64,000 nucleotides of DNA from Anaerolineales bacterium (GTDB taxonomy: Bacteria; Chloroflexota; Anaerolineae; Anaerolineales; UBA4823), in contig JANXBJ010000002.1 in assembly GCA_025057645.1 (NCBI GenBank), positions 1-64,000 on the forward strand. The letters are read 5' to 3'. The notes below the pieces were generated by a model, which saw only the letters and a list, made by a program, of their open reading frames with translations, ran no database searches and had not been told where the DNA came from. Positions 26,294-35,066 of this stretch are shown in pieces. The position numbers and the translations under genes are program-made. Position 1 is the stretch's first letter. The number at the start of each line of letters is the position of its first letter.

Positions 26294-27127
26294 ATGGCAA
26301 AAGCCTATTGGTCGGACAAGTGGGTCGTTATCAGTGGGGGCTCTAGTGGCATCGGTTTAGCGCTGGCAAAACAGCTGGCGGTGGCCGGTGCTCACCTCTG
26401 GTTAATCGCTCGTGGGGAGGATCGCTTGCAACTGGCGCTGCGCGAGGTTCAATTGAGAGCACAGAGTCCTTCTCAGCAGTTCGGTTACACGGCTGCCGAT
26501 CTCACCGAGGCAAAACAAGCTGAAGCAGTCGCAGAGCGCGTGCTGGAGAAGGCAGGCCGGGTGGATGTTCTAATTAACTCGGTTGGGGCAGCTCACCCCG
26601 GTTATATTCAAGAGTTAACGCTAGACATCTTTCACTGGATGATGGCGGCCAATTATTTCGCTCCATTGTATCTGATCAAGGCTTTGCTTCCGACGATGAT
26701 CGCTCAAGGCGGAGGACAGATCATCAACATCGCTTCTGCGGCTGCGTTGGTGGGGGTGTTTGGTTACTCGGCTTACGGAGCAGCGAAATATGCCCTGGTC
26801 GGTTTTAGCGAGGTCTTGCGTGCGGAAATGAAGCCCCATCGGATCCGCGTCTCGGTTGTCTATCCACCGGACACCGAAACGCCCCAGCTCGAATACGAAA
26901 ATCGATTCAAGCCGCCGGAGACAAAGGCGATTTCGGGGACGGCAGCTCCTCTAAGTCCGGATCAAGTGGCTCGAGCCATCCTGAAGCAGGCGGCGCAGGG
27001 AACGTTTGCGATCTTCCCTTCCTGGGATGTGCGTGTAATCGCTTGGCTGGTTAGGCTCTTTCCTCAATCTCTCGTCTTTGCGGCCCTAGACGCGCTAGCC
27101 CGCAAAGGTAAACAGGCCGGAGGTTAA
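26294..27127 (+). CDS. 3-ketodihydrosphingosine reductase-like SDR (KDSR-like)
   Basis: A 277-residue classical short-chain dehydrogenase. NADP-binding SGGSSGIG is at residues ~13-20, followed by an LIARGEDRL segment. The catalytic Ser lies in NIASAAALVG and Tyr161/Lys165 in SAYGAAK. After the active site the protein matches eukaryotic KDSR closely: VYPPDTETP, ENRFKPPETKAISG, LSPDQVARAILKQAAQG and a hydrophobic C-terminal tail (VIAWLVRLFP). KDSR reduces the 3-keto sphingoid base made by serine palmitoyltransferase. The SPT-like gene starts 2 bases after this stop codon, so substrate and neighbour agree. A generic SDR role remains possible without assay. Confidence 0.8.
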   Translation: MAKAYWSDKWVVISGGSSGIGLALAKQLAVAGAHLWLIARGEDRLQLALREVQLRAQSPSQQFGYTAADLTEAKQAEAVAERVLEKAGRVDVLINSVGAAHPGYIQELTLDIFHWMMAANYFAPLYLIKALLPTMIAQGGGQIINIASAAALVGVFGYSAYGAAKYALVGFSEVLRAEMKPHRIRVSVVYPPDTETPQLEYENRFKPPETKAISGTAAPLSPDQVARAILKQAAQGTFAIFPSWDVRVIAWLVRLFPQSLVFAALDALARKGKQAGG

Positions 27128-27128
27128 C

Positions 27129-28307
27129 ATGGATATCTTCGAAAAGTGTGCTCAATTTACGATCGTGCGAGAGGCGGTTGCAGGCGGTTACTATCCTTAC
27201 TTTATTCCCCTCTCCGAGAACGAGGGCAGTGAGGTAATGTATGGAAATCATCGCCTGATCATGTGTGGCTCGAACAACTATCTTGGCCTCACCACTCATC
27301 CAAAAGTAAAGGAGGCGGCGATCGAGGCCATCCGGCGTTATGGGACAAGTTGCACAGGCTCACGCTTTCTCAACGGAAATTTGGAGCTTCATGAACGTCT
27401 AGAGCAGGAATTGGCCGAATGGGTGGGTAAGCCTGCTGCCTTGGTTTTTTCGACTGGAATGCAAACCAACCTTGGCACAATCAGCGCACTGGTGGACCGT
27501 TCGGACGTAGTCATCTTGGACAAATACGACCACGCCAGCATCGTTGACGGTGCACGTCTGGCTTGGGGTGAGACCAAGCGTTTCCGTCACAACGATATGC
27601 AAGATTTAGAGCGGGTGCTGAAGTCGATCCCGGAGGAGAAGGGCAAACTGGTGGTTGTTGACGGGGTTTACAGCATGGAGGGCGATATTGCCCCCCTGCC
27701 GGAGCTGATTGAACTTTGTCGCCGCTATGGAGCTCGCCTGATGGTGGACGACGCTCACTCTCTGGGGGTCTTGGGTGGCGGAAAGGGCACTGCGGCTCAC
27801 TTTGGGGTGACCGAAGGGGTCGATCTGATTATGTCTACTTTTAGCAAGTCCTTTGCCTCATTGGGTGGGTTTATTGCCGGCGAGGAACAAGTGATCGAGT
27901 ATATACAGCATCATGCCAGAGCGCTGATCTTCAGCGCCAGCATCCCCCCCGCAAACGCTGCCGCAGCCCTAGCGGCTTTGGAAGTGATGCGTCAGGAGCC
28001 AGAGCGGATTGCCCGCGTCAACGCCATCGGCGAGCGCGTTCGGACCGAACTAAAGCGGATGGGTTACCAAGTTGGCAATTCCCAGACCCCGATCGTGCCC
28101 ATCATTATCGGTGACGATATGCGTACCGTGTTTGCCTGGAAAGCCCTCTTCGAGGCGGGGTTGTTTGTCAACCCGGTCCTTTCTCCCGCTGTCCCCGCAG
28201 GGCGACAACTGTTGCGCACGAGCTATATGGCTACTCACACCGATGAGCAGATCGATCGTGCCTTGGAGCTGTTTGAAAAGGTTGGCAAGCAGATCGGGCT
28301 GATATAG
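27129..28307 (+). CDS. Serine palmitoyltransferase-like alpha-oxoamine synthase
   Basis: A 392-residue PLP enzyme of the SPT/KBL/AONS family. The PLP lysine is Lys240 in STFSKSFASLGG. Features resembling bacterial SPT (Bacteroides type) rather than 8-amino-7-oxononanoate synthase are the N-terminal YYPYF, MCGSNNYLGL, YGTSCTGSRFLNGNLELHE, DHASIVDGARL, VVDGVYSMEGD, MVDDAHSLGV and YMATHTDEQIDRA. The family condenses serine with a fatty acyl thioester to 3-ketodihydrosphingosine, the first step of sphingolipid synthesis. GGAGG lies inside the end of the preceding KDSR-like gene, so translation is coupled. No biotin or threonine-catabolism genes are nearby. The SPT assignment is strong by motif and context but not proven. 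Confidence 0.82.
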   Translation: MDIFEKCAQFTIVREAVAGGYYPYFIPLSENEGSEVMYGNHRLIMCGSNNYLGLTTHPKVKEAAIEAIRRYGTSCTGSRFLNGNLELHERLEQELAEWVGKPAALVFSTGMQTNLGTISALVDRSDVVILDKYDHASIVDGARLAWGETKRFRHNDMQDLERVLKSIPEEKGKLVVVDGVYSMEGDIAPLPELIELCRRYGARLMVDDAHSLGVLGGGKGTAAHFGVTEGVDLIMSTFSKSFASLGGFIAGEEQVIEYIQHHARALIFSASIPPANAAAALAALEVMRQEPERIARVNAIGERVRTELKRMGYQVGNSQTPIVPIIIGDDMRTVFAWKALFEAGLFVNPVLSPAVPAGRQLLRTSYMATHTDEQIDRALELFEKVGKQIGLI

Positions 28308-28313
28308 ACCTAG

Positions 28314-29111
28314 ATGAAGGATCGCCAGCGCACTTTCCGCGTCGAAGGGGTGGTATTGCGACACTTGGATTGGGGGGAGGCCGATCGTTTGGTGATGCTT
28401 TTCGCTCGGGACCGGGGGAAGCTGCAAGCCCTCGCCAAAGGTGTTCGCAAAGCTCGTTCTCGCAAAGCAGGCCATCTGGAGCCGTTCAACCGAGTCAGTT
28501 TGCTCTTAGCCCGAGGACGAGATTTACCCCTGATTACCCAGGCCGAGACGCTTACTTCCTATCCTGTTTTCCATGAGGACCTTCTGCGCATGGGTTATGG
28601 GGCTTATGTCCTCGAACTCATTGACCGCTTTGCTGTCGAAGGGGAGGCAAATGTCGCCCTCTACCAACTGCTGGTTGAAACTCTGGAGCGTCTCGGCTGC
28701 AGTTCAGAACCTTTCTTCGAATTGCGCTACTTCGAAGTAAAGTTGCTCGATCAAGTGGGTTTCCGCCCGGAGTTTTTCCGCTGTGTGGTTTGCAACGAGT
28801 CGATACAGCCTCGGGATCAATTTTTTTCCTGCGAGCTAGGGGGCGCAGTCTGTCCTAATTGTGCCGTAGGCCAGAGGGCCCTTCGACCGGTTTCGATGCA
28901 AGCCCTGAAGTATCTGCGGCACTTCCAACGCAGTTCCTATGTTGAAGCCCGCCGCGCCAAGATTCCCCTGCCTATCCTTGAGGAAATGGAGTCCCTTTTA
29001 GGGCTCTACGTACAAACCCTTCTGGAACGCAATTTGAATACCCTCCAGTTTATCCGATCCATTTCCCAGCTCAGTCGACTCCAAGTCACTCCCCCGACTA
29101 AGGACTCCTAG
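28314..29111 (+). CDS. recO: DNA repair protein RecO
   Basis: The product has 265 residues. The N-terminal OB fold starts TFRVEGVVLRHLDWGEADRL. The helical C-terminal domain holds a four-cysteine zinc site (CVVC...C...CPNC at about residues 158-183). RecO works with RecF and RecR to load RecA on SSB-coated gaps. It begins 6 bp after the SPT-like gene and is probably its operon partner, though not in function. Confidence 0.92.
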   Translation: MKDRQRTFRVEGVVLRHLDWGEADRLVMLFARDRGKLQALAKGVRKARSRKAGHLEPFNRVSLLLARGRDLPLITQAETLTSYPVFHEDLLRMGYGAYVLELIDRFAVEGEANVALYQLLVETLERLGCSSEPFFELRYFEVKLLDQVGFRPEFFRCVVCNESIQPRDQFFSCELGGAVCPNCAVGQRALRPVSMQALKYLRHFQRSSYVEARRAKIPLPILEEMESLLGLYVQTLLERNLNTLQFIRSISQLSRLQVTPPTKDS

Positions 29112-29217
29112 GGCGTCTCTACAGCAAGCTAGGAGAGTAATGGCTAGGGCGAGGGGGTAATACTCTTCTGCTACAATAGCGATCTCGTTATCGCCTCACC
29201 TAGACCTGAGGGTCAGA

Positions 29218-30285
29218 CTAAGCCAAGTAGCCCTCTTTGCGTTGCAGTTCTTCGAGCACTTCCCAGAAGGCTTGGGCGGCTTGTTCTACGGCCGCATCGT
29301 CGATCCAATAATGGACCACAATTCGAAAGCGGTGAGGTTCGATGGCTCCGACCAAGACACCGCGTTCCCGCAAGGCTTCGCAGACTCTCTGGGTGGTGAT
29401 CGCAGAGCGAGATTCGAGTTGGGCAAAGATCATGTTGGTCGCTGGTGAGCCCTCCTCGATCACCAGGCCGGGGGCGCCCTGTAACTTTTGGGCTAATCGC
29501 TTGGCTCGCGCATGATCTTCAGCCAACCGATCGACCATGGTTTCCAATGCCACGATCCCTGCAGCGGCCAACACGCCGGCTTGGCGCATTCCACCCCCCA
29601 ATTGCTTTCTCACACGGCGTGCTCGCTCGATAAATTCGTGGCTGCCGCAGATCAGCGACCCCACCGGAGCGCATAGAGCTTTGCTGAGGCAAAACGTCAC
29701 CGAATCGAAAGGTGCAGCCAGTTCTTTGGCAGGGACCCCCAAGGCAACGGCAGCGTTGAAGATGCGCGCACCGTCCAAATGGGTGAGAAGTCCATGTTCC
29801 TTGGCAAATTCCCCAACTTGGCGGCAATATTCCGCAGAGAGAGCCACACCTCCGCAGCGATTATGCGTGTTCTCCAGAGCAATCAGGCGCGTGGGAGGCT
29901 GATGGATATCCTCTGGGCGGATGGCAGCCTGTAAGTGCTCCAATTTTATGGTTCCATCAGGCTGATTGGGAAGCTGGTGGGAGTGAATTCCTCCCAGTGC
30001 CGAGATTCCCCCGGCTTCGTATAGAAAAGTGTGGGCTTTATCTCCCACGATCACCTCGTCGCCTCGCTGGCAATGGGCTAAAATTGAGGCGAGGTTTCCC
30101 ATTGTGCCGGAGGGGACAAATAGAGCCGCTTCTTTGCCCATCATCTCGGCGGCCATCGCCTGGAGACGATTGACTGTCGGGTCTTCGCCGTAGACGTCGT
30201 CTCCCACCTCTGCGCGCGCCATTGCTTCGCGCATCGCCGGAGTTGGTTCGGTGACGGTATCGGAACGTAAGTCGATGAACTTCAT
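29218..30285 (-). CDS. Low-specificity L-threonine aldolase
   Basis: A 355-residue fold-type I PLP enzyme that splits L-threonine or L-allo-threonine to glycine and acetaldehyde. It opens with [20 protein letters not shown] and contains [13 protein letters not shown]. The PLP lysine sits in [19 protein letters not shown] and [11 protein letters not shown] are family signatures. GGAGG precedes the ATG. The start lies 1 bp after the rluD stop, so it is the last gene of the ZIP-lspA-rluD-aldolase run. Glycine and serine made here could feed one-carbon metabolism elsewhere in the window. Confidence 0.92.
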   Translation of the reverse strand: MKFIDLRSDTVTEPTPAMREAMARAEVGDDVYGEDPTVNRLQAMAAEMMGKEAALFVPSGTMGNLASILAHCQRGDEVIVGDKAHTFLYEAGGISALGGIHSHQLPNQPDGTIKLEHLQAAIRPEDIHQPPTRLIALENTHNRCGGVALSAEYCRQVGEFAKEHGLLTHLDGARIFNAAVALGVPAKELAAPFDSVTFCLSKALCAPVGSLICGSHEFIERARRVRKQLGGGMRQAGVLAAAGIVALETMVDRLAEDHARAKRLAQKLQGAPGLVIEEGSPATNMIFAQLESRSAITTQRVCEALRERGVLVGAIEPHRFRIVVHYWIDDAAVEQAAQAFWEVLEELQRKEGYLA

Positions 30286-30286
30286 C

Positions 30287-31216
30287 TTATCCTCCAGAAC
30301 GTCTTAGAGTTTCGAGCATCTCAGCGAGGTCTTCGGGCAAGGGGCTTTCGAAGGTTCGAGGATGGGTTTCTCCCGGTAGGGTAATCGAGAGGCGATGAGC
30401 GTGAAGGAAATGACGCTCAATGGGCAAAGTAGGCCTTTGACGTCCGTAAACTCGGTCGCCCACGACTGGACAACCGATGAACTGTAGATGAAGCCGGATT
30501 TGGTGAGTTCGGCCGGTGAGCGGGTGCACTTCTAGCAAAGTATGCCGGGGAAAGCCCTCTAGGGTGCGATACTCGCTGATAGCCATCCTGCCTTTTCCGG
30601 GCGGGAGGATGGCCATTTTCTTGCGGTCTGCAGCGGAGCGCCCTACGGGGGCTTCGATTCGCCCCCTCGGGGTGGGAGGCTTTCCGTCGACCAAAGCAAG
30701 GTAGATCTTTTCTGCTTTGCGCAGGCGGAACTGCTCTTGCAGCCAGCGGTGACTACGTTCGTCTTTAGCTATGAGCAAGATCCCAGAGGTGTCTTTATCT
30801 AGACGATGCACTACCCCGGGGCGCACTTCGCCGCCGACACCTTCGATCTCGGGAGCGTAGGCTAACACCGCATTGACCAGCGTGCCGCGCTCGTGTCCGG
30901 CGCCAGGGTGGACGACCATCCCGGCCGGCTTATCGATCACAAGAAGGCGTTCGTCCTCGTAGAGGATTTTCAAGGGGAGCGGTTCAGGCTCAAGTTGGGC
31001 AGGAGCAGGTGGGGGGATCCTAGCGCAAATCCGATCGCCCCTCTGTACCAGTTGGCCGCCCTTTTTGGCAACTGTGCCGTTGACGGAGACAAAGCCGTCC
31101 TTGATCAGGCCTAGCCAGCGCTCCCGGGAGAGTTCTGGAAAACGGGCTAACAAAACCTTGTCCAATCGTTTGGGGTAGCTTTCTTGGTACGTGAACTCGA
31201 TCTCTCGTTCACCCAC
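30287..31216 (-). CDS. rluD: RluD-family 23S rRNA pseudouridine synthase
   Basis: The product has 309 residues. An N-terminal S4 RNA-binding domain ([19 protein letters not shown]) is followed by the catalytic domain with [16 protein letters not shown], which carries the nucleophilic Asp, and with [12 protein letters not shown]. The family modifies uridines of helix 69 or related sites in large-subunit rRNA. I prefer the GTG at 31216, overlapping the lspA stop by 8 bp. A GTG at 31261 would add 15 residues unlike the family. The lspA-rluD order is common in bacteria. Confidence 0.92.
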   Translation of the reverse strand: MGEREIEFTYQESYPKRLDKVLLARFPELSRERWLGLIKDGFVSVNGTVAKKGGQLVQRGDRICARIPPPAPAQLEPEPLPLKILYEDERLLVIDKPAGMVVHPGAGHERGTLVNAVLAYAPEIEGVGGEVRPGVVHRLDKDTSGILLIAKDERSHRWLQEQFRLRKAEKIYLALVDGKPPTPRGRIEAPVGRSAADRKKMAILPPGKGRMAISEYRTLEGFPRHTLLEVHPLTGRTHQIRLHLQFIGCPVVGDRVYGRQRPTLPIERHFLHAHRLSITLPGETHPRTFESPLPEDLAEMLETLRRSGG

Positions 31217-31766
31217 CCTGTTGACCCTCGGAGGACACTTGTCCCAATTCCTCAGAGTCACGCAGCTTGTTGCCCTCTTGAGGAGAGCCTTTTCTTTCTT
31301 GCCGGTCCTTCAACCAGAGACCCAAAGCTAGGATGGCCACTCCGATGGAGATGCTCGAATCGGCGATGTTAAAGACCGGAAAGGTGCCTACGGAAATAAA
31401 GTCCGTCACGTAGCCGTGGCGTAAGCGGTCAATAAGGTTTCCCACTGCACCGCCGAGTTGGAGCCCAAGTGCTAGGCGTAAGCTCCAATCGCGCCGTGGC
31501 ACTTTGGGGAAGTAGAACACAATCATCAGAGCAACAACGATCGCTAGGACCATGAAGAGCCCACCGAACCCTTGGAGGATGCCAAAAGCTGCCCCCGAGT
31601 TTTTCCAGTGCACGATGCGCACATAAGGGGTCAGGGCCTCCCAAGGTGACCAAACTTCACCGACCTGAAGCGTGCGGCGTACCAGCTCTTTGGTCCATTG
31701 ATCGAAAAGGAGGATAACTGCTGCTAGAGTGAATAAGTAGACGTAGTCCTGGAAAAGTCTTTTCAA
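31209..31766 (-). CDS. lspA: Lipoprotein signal peptidase (signal peptidase II)
   Basis: A 185-residue inner-membrane aspartic peptidase that cleaves prolipoproteins after lipid attachment. Four helices and the two catalytic Asp motifs are visible (GNLIDRLRHGYVTDF and FNIADSSI), as is the conserved NSGAAFG. Translation starts at TTG 31766, with AGGAG five bases upstream. The charged C-terminal tail (about 25 residues) is longer than usual. It serves lipoproteins such as those encoded at 10.3, 23.4, 24.5, 38.5, 42.6 and 57.1 kb. Confidence 0.95.
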   Translation of the reverse strand: MKRLFQDYVYLFTLAAVILLFDQWTKELVRRTLQVGEVWSPWEALTPYVRIVHWKNSGAAFGILQGFGGLFMVLAIVVALMIVFYFPKVPRRDWSLRLALGLQLGGAVGNLIDRLRHGYVTDFISVGTFPVFNIADSSISIGVAILALGLWLKDRQERKGSPQEGNKLRDSEELGQVSSEGQQGG

Positions 31767-31802
31767 ACAACCACTCCTAGAAGTGAGATCGAAGTGGAGA
31801 TT

Positions 31803-32615
31803 TTATCCTAAAGCGACATCCAGAAGCATCATAACTGCAAACCCTATTAGTGCTCCAATTGTAGCCACATCTGTTGAAGACCCCCGCTGCGATTCGGGGA
31901 TCAGTTCCTCGACAACAACGTAAATCATCGCTCCGGCAGCAAATGCTAGGGCATAGGGCAGTATCGAGCGCATGGCGAGCACCGTAGCGGCCCCGACTAC
32001 GCCTGCTACTGGTTCCACAAGGGCTGATAATTGCCCCATCCAAAAGCTTCTGAAGCGGGAAAAGCCCTCTCCCCGTAGGGGCATAGAGACCGCTACCCCT
32101 TCGGGAAAATTTTGAATCCCGATGCCCAGCGCAAGCGCAATCGCTCCGGCCAGGCTCGCTGAGGGGAGTTCTGCGGGGACTGCTCCAAAGGCGACGCCCA
32201 CTGCCAGGCCCTCCGGGATGTTGTGCAGCGTGATCGCTAAGACAAGCAGCACGATCCGTTTCCAAGTTGTTTTGATCCCTTCGGCCTCTTCGATAGCCAA
32301 CCCCATGTGAAGGTGTGGTAAGAGAGTGTCAACCAGCTTGAGAAAGGCGCCGCCGAGGAGAAACCCCGAAACGGCCGGCAACCACGCCGGCCAACCGAGT
32401 TCCTCGGCCATCTCAATCGAGGGCGCAAGCAAAGACCAAAAGCTGGCGGCGATCATCACTCCCGCTGCGAAGCCCAGCATGCTATCCAACAGCTTGCGAC
32501 TCACGCTCTTAAAGAAAAAGACTGCTGAAGCCCCGAGAGCGGTGAGAAACCAAGTAAAAGTGGTGGCGATCAGTGCCTGTAGAACTGGCGATAGCCCCGT
32601 GAACCATTCCATCAT
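31803..32615 (-). CDS. ZIP-family divalent metal transporter
   Basis: A 270-residue protein with eight hydrophobic helices. TM4 has [16 protein letters not shown] and TM5 has [14 protein letters not shown], the paired histidine/glutamate metal-binding signatures of ZupT/GufA-like ZIP proteins that import Zn2+ and other divalent ions. The start at 32615 (MMEWFTG) is chosen because GGAG stands 8 nt ahead; the ATG at 32633 has none. It heads the run leading 36 bp later into lspA. Confidence 0.93.
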   Translation of the reverse strand: MMEWFTGLSPVLQALIATTFTWFLTALGASAVFFFKSVSRKLLDSMLGFAAGVMIAASFWSLLAPSIEMAEELGWPAWLPAVSGFLLGGAFLKLVDTLLPHLHMGLAIEEAEGIKTTWKRIVLLVLAITLHNIPEGLAVGVAFGAVPAELPSASLAGAIALALGIGIQNFPEGVAVSMPLRGEGFSRFRSFWMGQLSALVEPVAGVVGAATVLAMRSILPYALAFAAGAMIYVVVEELIPESQRGSSTDVATIGALIGFAVMMLLDVALG

Positions 32616-32835
32616 CGTTGCTCCGTAAAGCATGAGTGAGAGAGTGAATGGTTTTATATAATACCTTAAAAGTGAAAGTTCAGTAAAGTCCTGCAGAGAA
32701 TCAAACCCTTTCCCAAAACTCTAACTCGGCGGCAGCTAAGCTTTGGCTAAGGGAGCAAGAAGGCTCTCTTCCCATAATAGACGCTCGTGCGCTGCGCTTT
32801 CTTGAAAGCTTGCTCAAGTGGAAGGAATAAACGCT

Positions 32836-34014
32836 CTACCGGCTCACGTAGGGAAGATACAGATCTATCCAGTCGATCGAACCGGGCAACTCAAAAGAGC
32901 CGAGATCGCATCGCCGAATCCCATCGTTATTACCATCCTGGGGCCGAGAAACTCCGTTTTGAGAGGTGTAGTTCACCAGGCCTTGAGAACACCAGTTGTT
33001 GTCGCCGCTGTCTATTGCCGGGCTACCCTCAAGCAGAGGCAGATAGGCCGGGGTGCCCGTAAGGCTGCCGAGTTTGGGGTCAGCCCTGATTATCGGAGTG
33101 AGGCTACAGTTTCCCGGGTTCTTGATCAAATTGGGCGAACCGAACAAACCCCCTCCGTCTTTGTGGCAATCGTCAGCCGTCCCAGAGCTAGCTAGGATGC
33201 TGTTATAGAGATACACATTCTGACCCACAAACGTTTCTCCGATCTCGCTGAGGAGTGCTGTGCCGGGTGTTCCCCGGTTCTCCCAGAAAGTGACGTTCTC
33301 AAGAAAGGCACCACTGTTTTTATTCCAAAGGCCGCCCCCTCCTTGGGTTGCTTCGTTTTGGTAGAAGGTTGAGTTTGCGATATTCACGCTTCCCTGCTGC
33401 ACGTTCGCAATCGCCCCCCCTTTACCGGTGCTCTGGTTCTGGAGGAACGTGCTGCGTTGGATTATCACATTGCCCAAATTGTAAATTGCCCCTCCTTGGT
33501 TAGCCCGATTGGCTTGAAAGGTGGTCTCAATCAGTTCAAGCTTGCCCCCGCTTTCGTTATAAATCGCTCCGCCTTGGGTGGAACTTTGCCCATTTTGAAT
33601 CTTCAACCCCACCAAGCGTAGGGTTCCCCTATTTGTAAACACACGATGGCTACCCTTGCCGTCAATCGCAATCCGGTGGGGGACGCTGAAAATTTCAAGA
33701 CGGTCTTGATTGACCGGCAGAGCAGAGGATAACTCAATCACTCCGTTGAGAGATTCGGCGAAAAGAATAGTATCCATCCTCAAATCGGGCGAGGGAGAAT
33801 ATCCACATCCCCAATAGGCAGCGTTAGAATTGGCAGCCTTGATCGCTTCCCGCAGCGTACACCAAAAGTCATTTGCTTCAGTATCCGAAAGCGTGTTGAC
33901 TACGATGCGTGCATGGCTCTGCGCCGCTGTATAGGTGGGCATTGCAAGAGTGCTAAGCACCACGAAGCCAAGCAGGATGTAAAGGGTCACCAAGAGCGGG
34001 ATAGATTTCGTCAT
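32836..34014 (-). CDS. Secreted CSLREA/right-handed beta-helix protein ending YLPYVSR
   Basis: The product has 392 residues. A signal peptide (to about AAQS, residue 32) is followed by the CSLREA motif region VNTLSDTEANDFWCTLREAI. A parallel beta-helix of short repeats comes next (GGAIYNESGGKLELIETTF-type rungs with GGAI/Y recurrences). The end has SPAIDSGDNNWC and CDLGSFEL, the choice-of-anchor-Q style terminus. Such proteins are extracellular and often polysaccharide- or surface-associated. The last residues are LYLPYVSR, matched by YLPLVSR at the end of the nuclease at 61-62.8 kb. AAGGAG precedes the ATG. No membrane anchor or lipobox is present, and the target is unknown. Confidence 0.85.
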   Translation of the reverse strand: MTKSIPLLVTLYILLGFVVLSTLAMPTYTAAQSHARIVVNTLSDTEANDFWCTLREAIKAANSNAAYWGCGYSPSPDLRMDTILFAESLNGVIELSSALPVNQDRLEIFSVPHRIAIDGKGSHRVFTNRGTLRLVGLKIQNGQSSTQGGAIYNESGGKLELIETTFQANRANQGGAIYNLGNVIIQRSTFLQNQSTGKGGAIANVQQGSVNIANSTFYQNEATQGGGGLWNKNSGAFLENVTFWENRGTPGTALLSEIGETFVGQNVYLYNSILASSGTADDCHKDGGGLFGSPNLIKNPGNCSLTPIIRADPKLGSLTGTPAYLPLLEGSPAIDSGDNNWCSQGLVNYTSQNGVSRPQDGNNDGIRRCDLGSFELPGSIDWIDLYLPYVSR

Positions 34015-34301
34015 TATTTCTCCTTGTTTGAAGCCCTTGACACCTGACCTCTGTGGGAGGTAAGAAGCTGTAACGAAGCGCTAACAGTGGAAGCCGACAA
34101 GCCCGGGAAAGGGCTTTCGCTGAGCTGATTTTGATTGCCTCGATTGTGCTCATTATATAATCAAGTTTCTCGGAAACGGCATTACACCTTTGTTAGGAGT
34201 CTTCTAGGCGATGGGTTGCCTATGTGCTAGAGTCGGCTTGGTTAGCAGCGCAAGCTGTCCCGAGGGTTGAGGCGCAGTGAGCAAGGCCCGCACTCGAGCG
34301 A

Positions 34302-34970
34302 ATGAGTCCAACAGAGGGAGTGTCCCTGTCCACATCCGTCCCTTTCGGGACAATATTAGAGAAAGCCGAAGAAATTCTAGACGCAAGCTGTGCAGCAGAT
34401 TGGCTGCGCAAGCAAGGGTATAACACGTATCTACTGGATGCCACACCGGCAGGTGCTGCTCTATACCGTCAGTATCACTTCGTTGAGCTTGATTGGGCGC
34501 GACAGTATGTTTGCACTCAGCCCCGAAAGGGCGCATGCTTCTCGCCAAGGGTTGACCTGCTCACCGTAGATTGCCTCCCCGAACTAGTGGCTTTTGACCA
34601 GCGATACTTTGGGTCTAACCGCAAGCGGTTGCTCTGCGCTTTCCTAACAGACTATCCCGATCGCTTTTTGGTCAAGCGCAGCGATCGGGGGGAAACCTGC
34701 GGGTTTCTTGTCGCTCAACCCCAGCGTCCGGGTCCGTATGTAGCTTGCTCCGTTGAGGATGCGGTCGACCTATTGGATACTGCTCTGGCGTTAGATTTCG
34801 AGGGGGAAATCAACGTTATCGCACCGGCTCTTAATCCTTACGCAGAAGAGCTATTTCGGCAGTATGGCTTCGGTTTTCTGCGAGCCTTGCCTCATATGGG
34901 TTGGGGGGTGCTGCACTCCCCCTCCCGGCGACGTTTTATTTATGGACAGGCCAGTTTTGCGTTGGGTTAA
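34302..34970 (+). CDS. Truncated YitH/HolE-type GNAT acetyltransferase, possible pseudogene
   Basis: The 222 residues match the C-terminal two thirds of YitH/HolE-like acetyltransferases: YLLDATPAGAALYRQYHF, the end of the GNAT fold, then the second domain through INVIAPALNPYAEELFRQYGF. The acetyl-CoA-binding first ~100 residues are missing. An in-frame stop lies a few codons upstream, and the ATG has no ribosome-binding site. A neighbouring frame just upstream reads VPVHIRPFRDNI, which vaguely resembles a missing GNAT strand, so a frameshift is possible. If translated it is unlikely to be an active acetyltransferase. Confidence 0.6.
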   Translation: MSPTEGVSLSTSVPFGTILEKAEEILDASCAADWLRKQGYNTYLLDATPAGAALYRQYHFVELDWARQYVCTQPRKGACFSPRVDLLTVDCLPELVAFDQRYFGSNRKRLLCAFLTDYPDRFLVKRSDRGETCGFLVAQPQRPGPYVACSVEDAVDLLDTALALDFEGEINVIAPALNPYAEELFRQYGFGFLRALPHMGWGVLHSPSRRRFIYGQASFALG

Positions 34971-34972
34971 TC

Positions 34973-35001
34973 TTGACCCACAGAATGGTGCGTTTTATCA
35001 C
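34973..35001 (+). promoter_or_regulatory. Candidate promoter of the methyltransferase gene
   Basis: TTGACC (34973-34978), a 17-bp spacer and TATCAC (34996-35001). The start would be near 35008, leaving a ~58-nt leader with GAGGAGAA before the ATG at 35067. Confidence 0.5.
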
Positions 35002-35066
35002 TGGATAGATAATCCTTTCTGTGGTTGAATCGAGGCGATACCCTTTGAAATCGAGGAGAAGTGTCG

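Noticed and set aside
27129-28307. Annotation of the PLP enzyme as 8-amino-7-oxononanoate synthase (bioF) or 2-amino-3-ketobutyrate ligase (kbl)
   Set aside because: Same superfamily, but the motif set and the adjacent KDSR-like gene fit serine palmitoyltransferase better, and no biotin or threonine-degradation genes are next to it.
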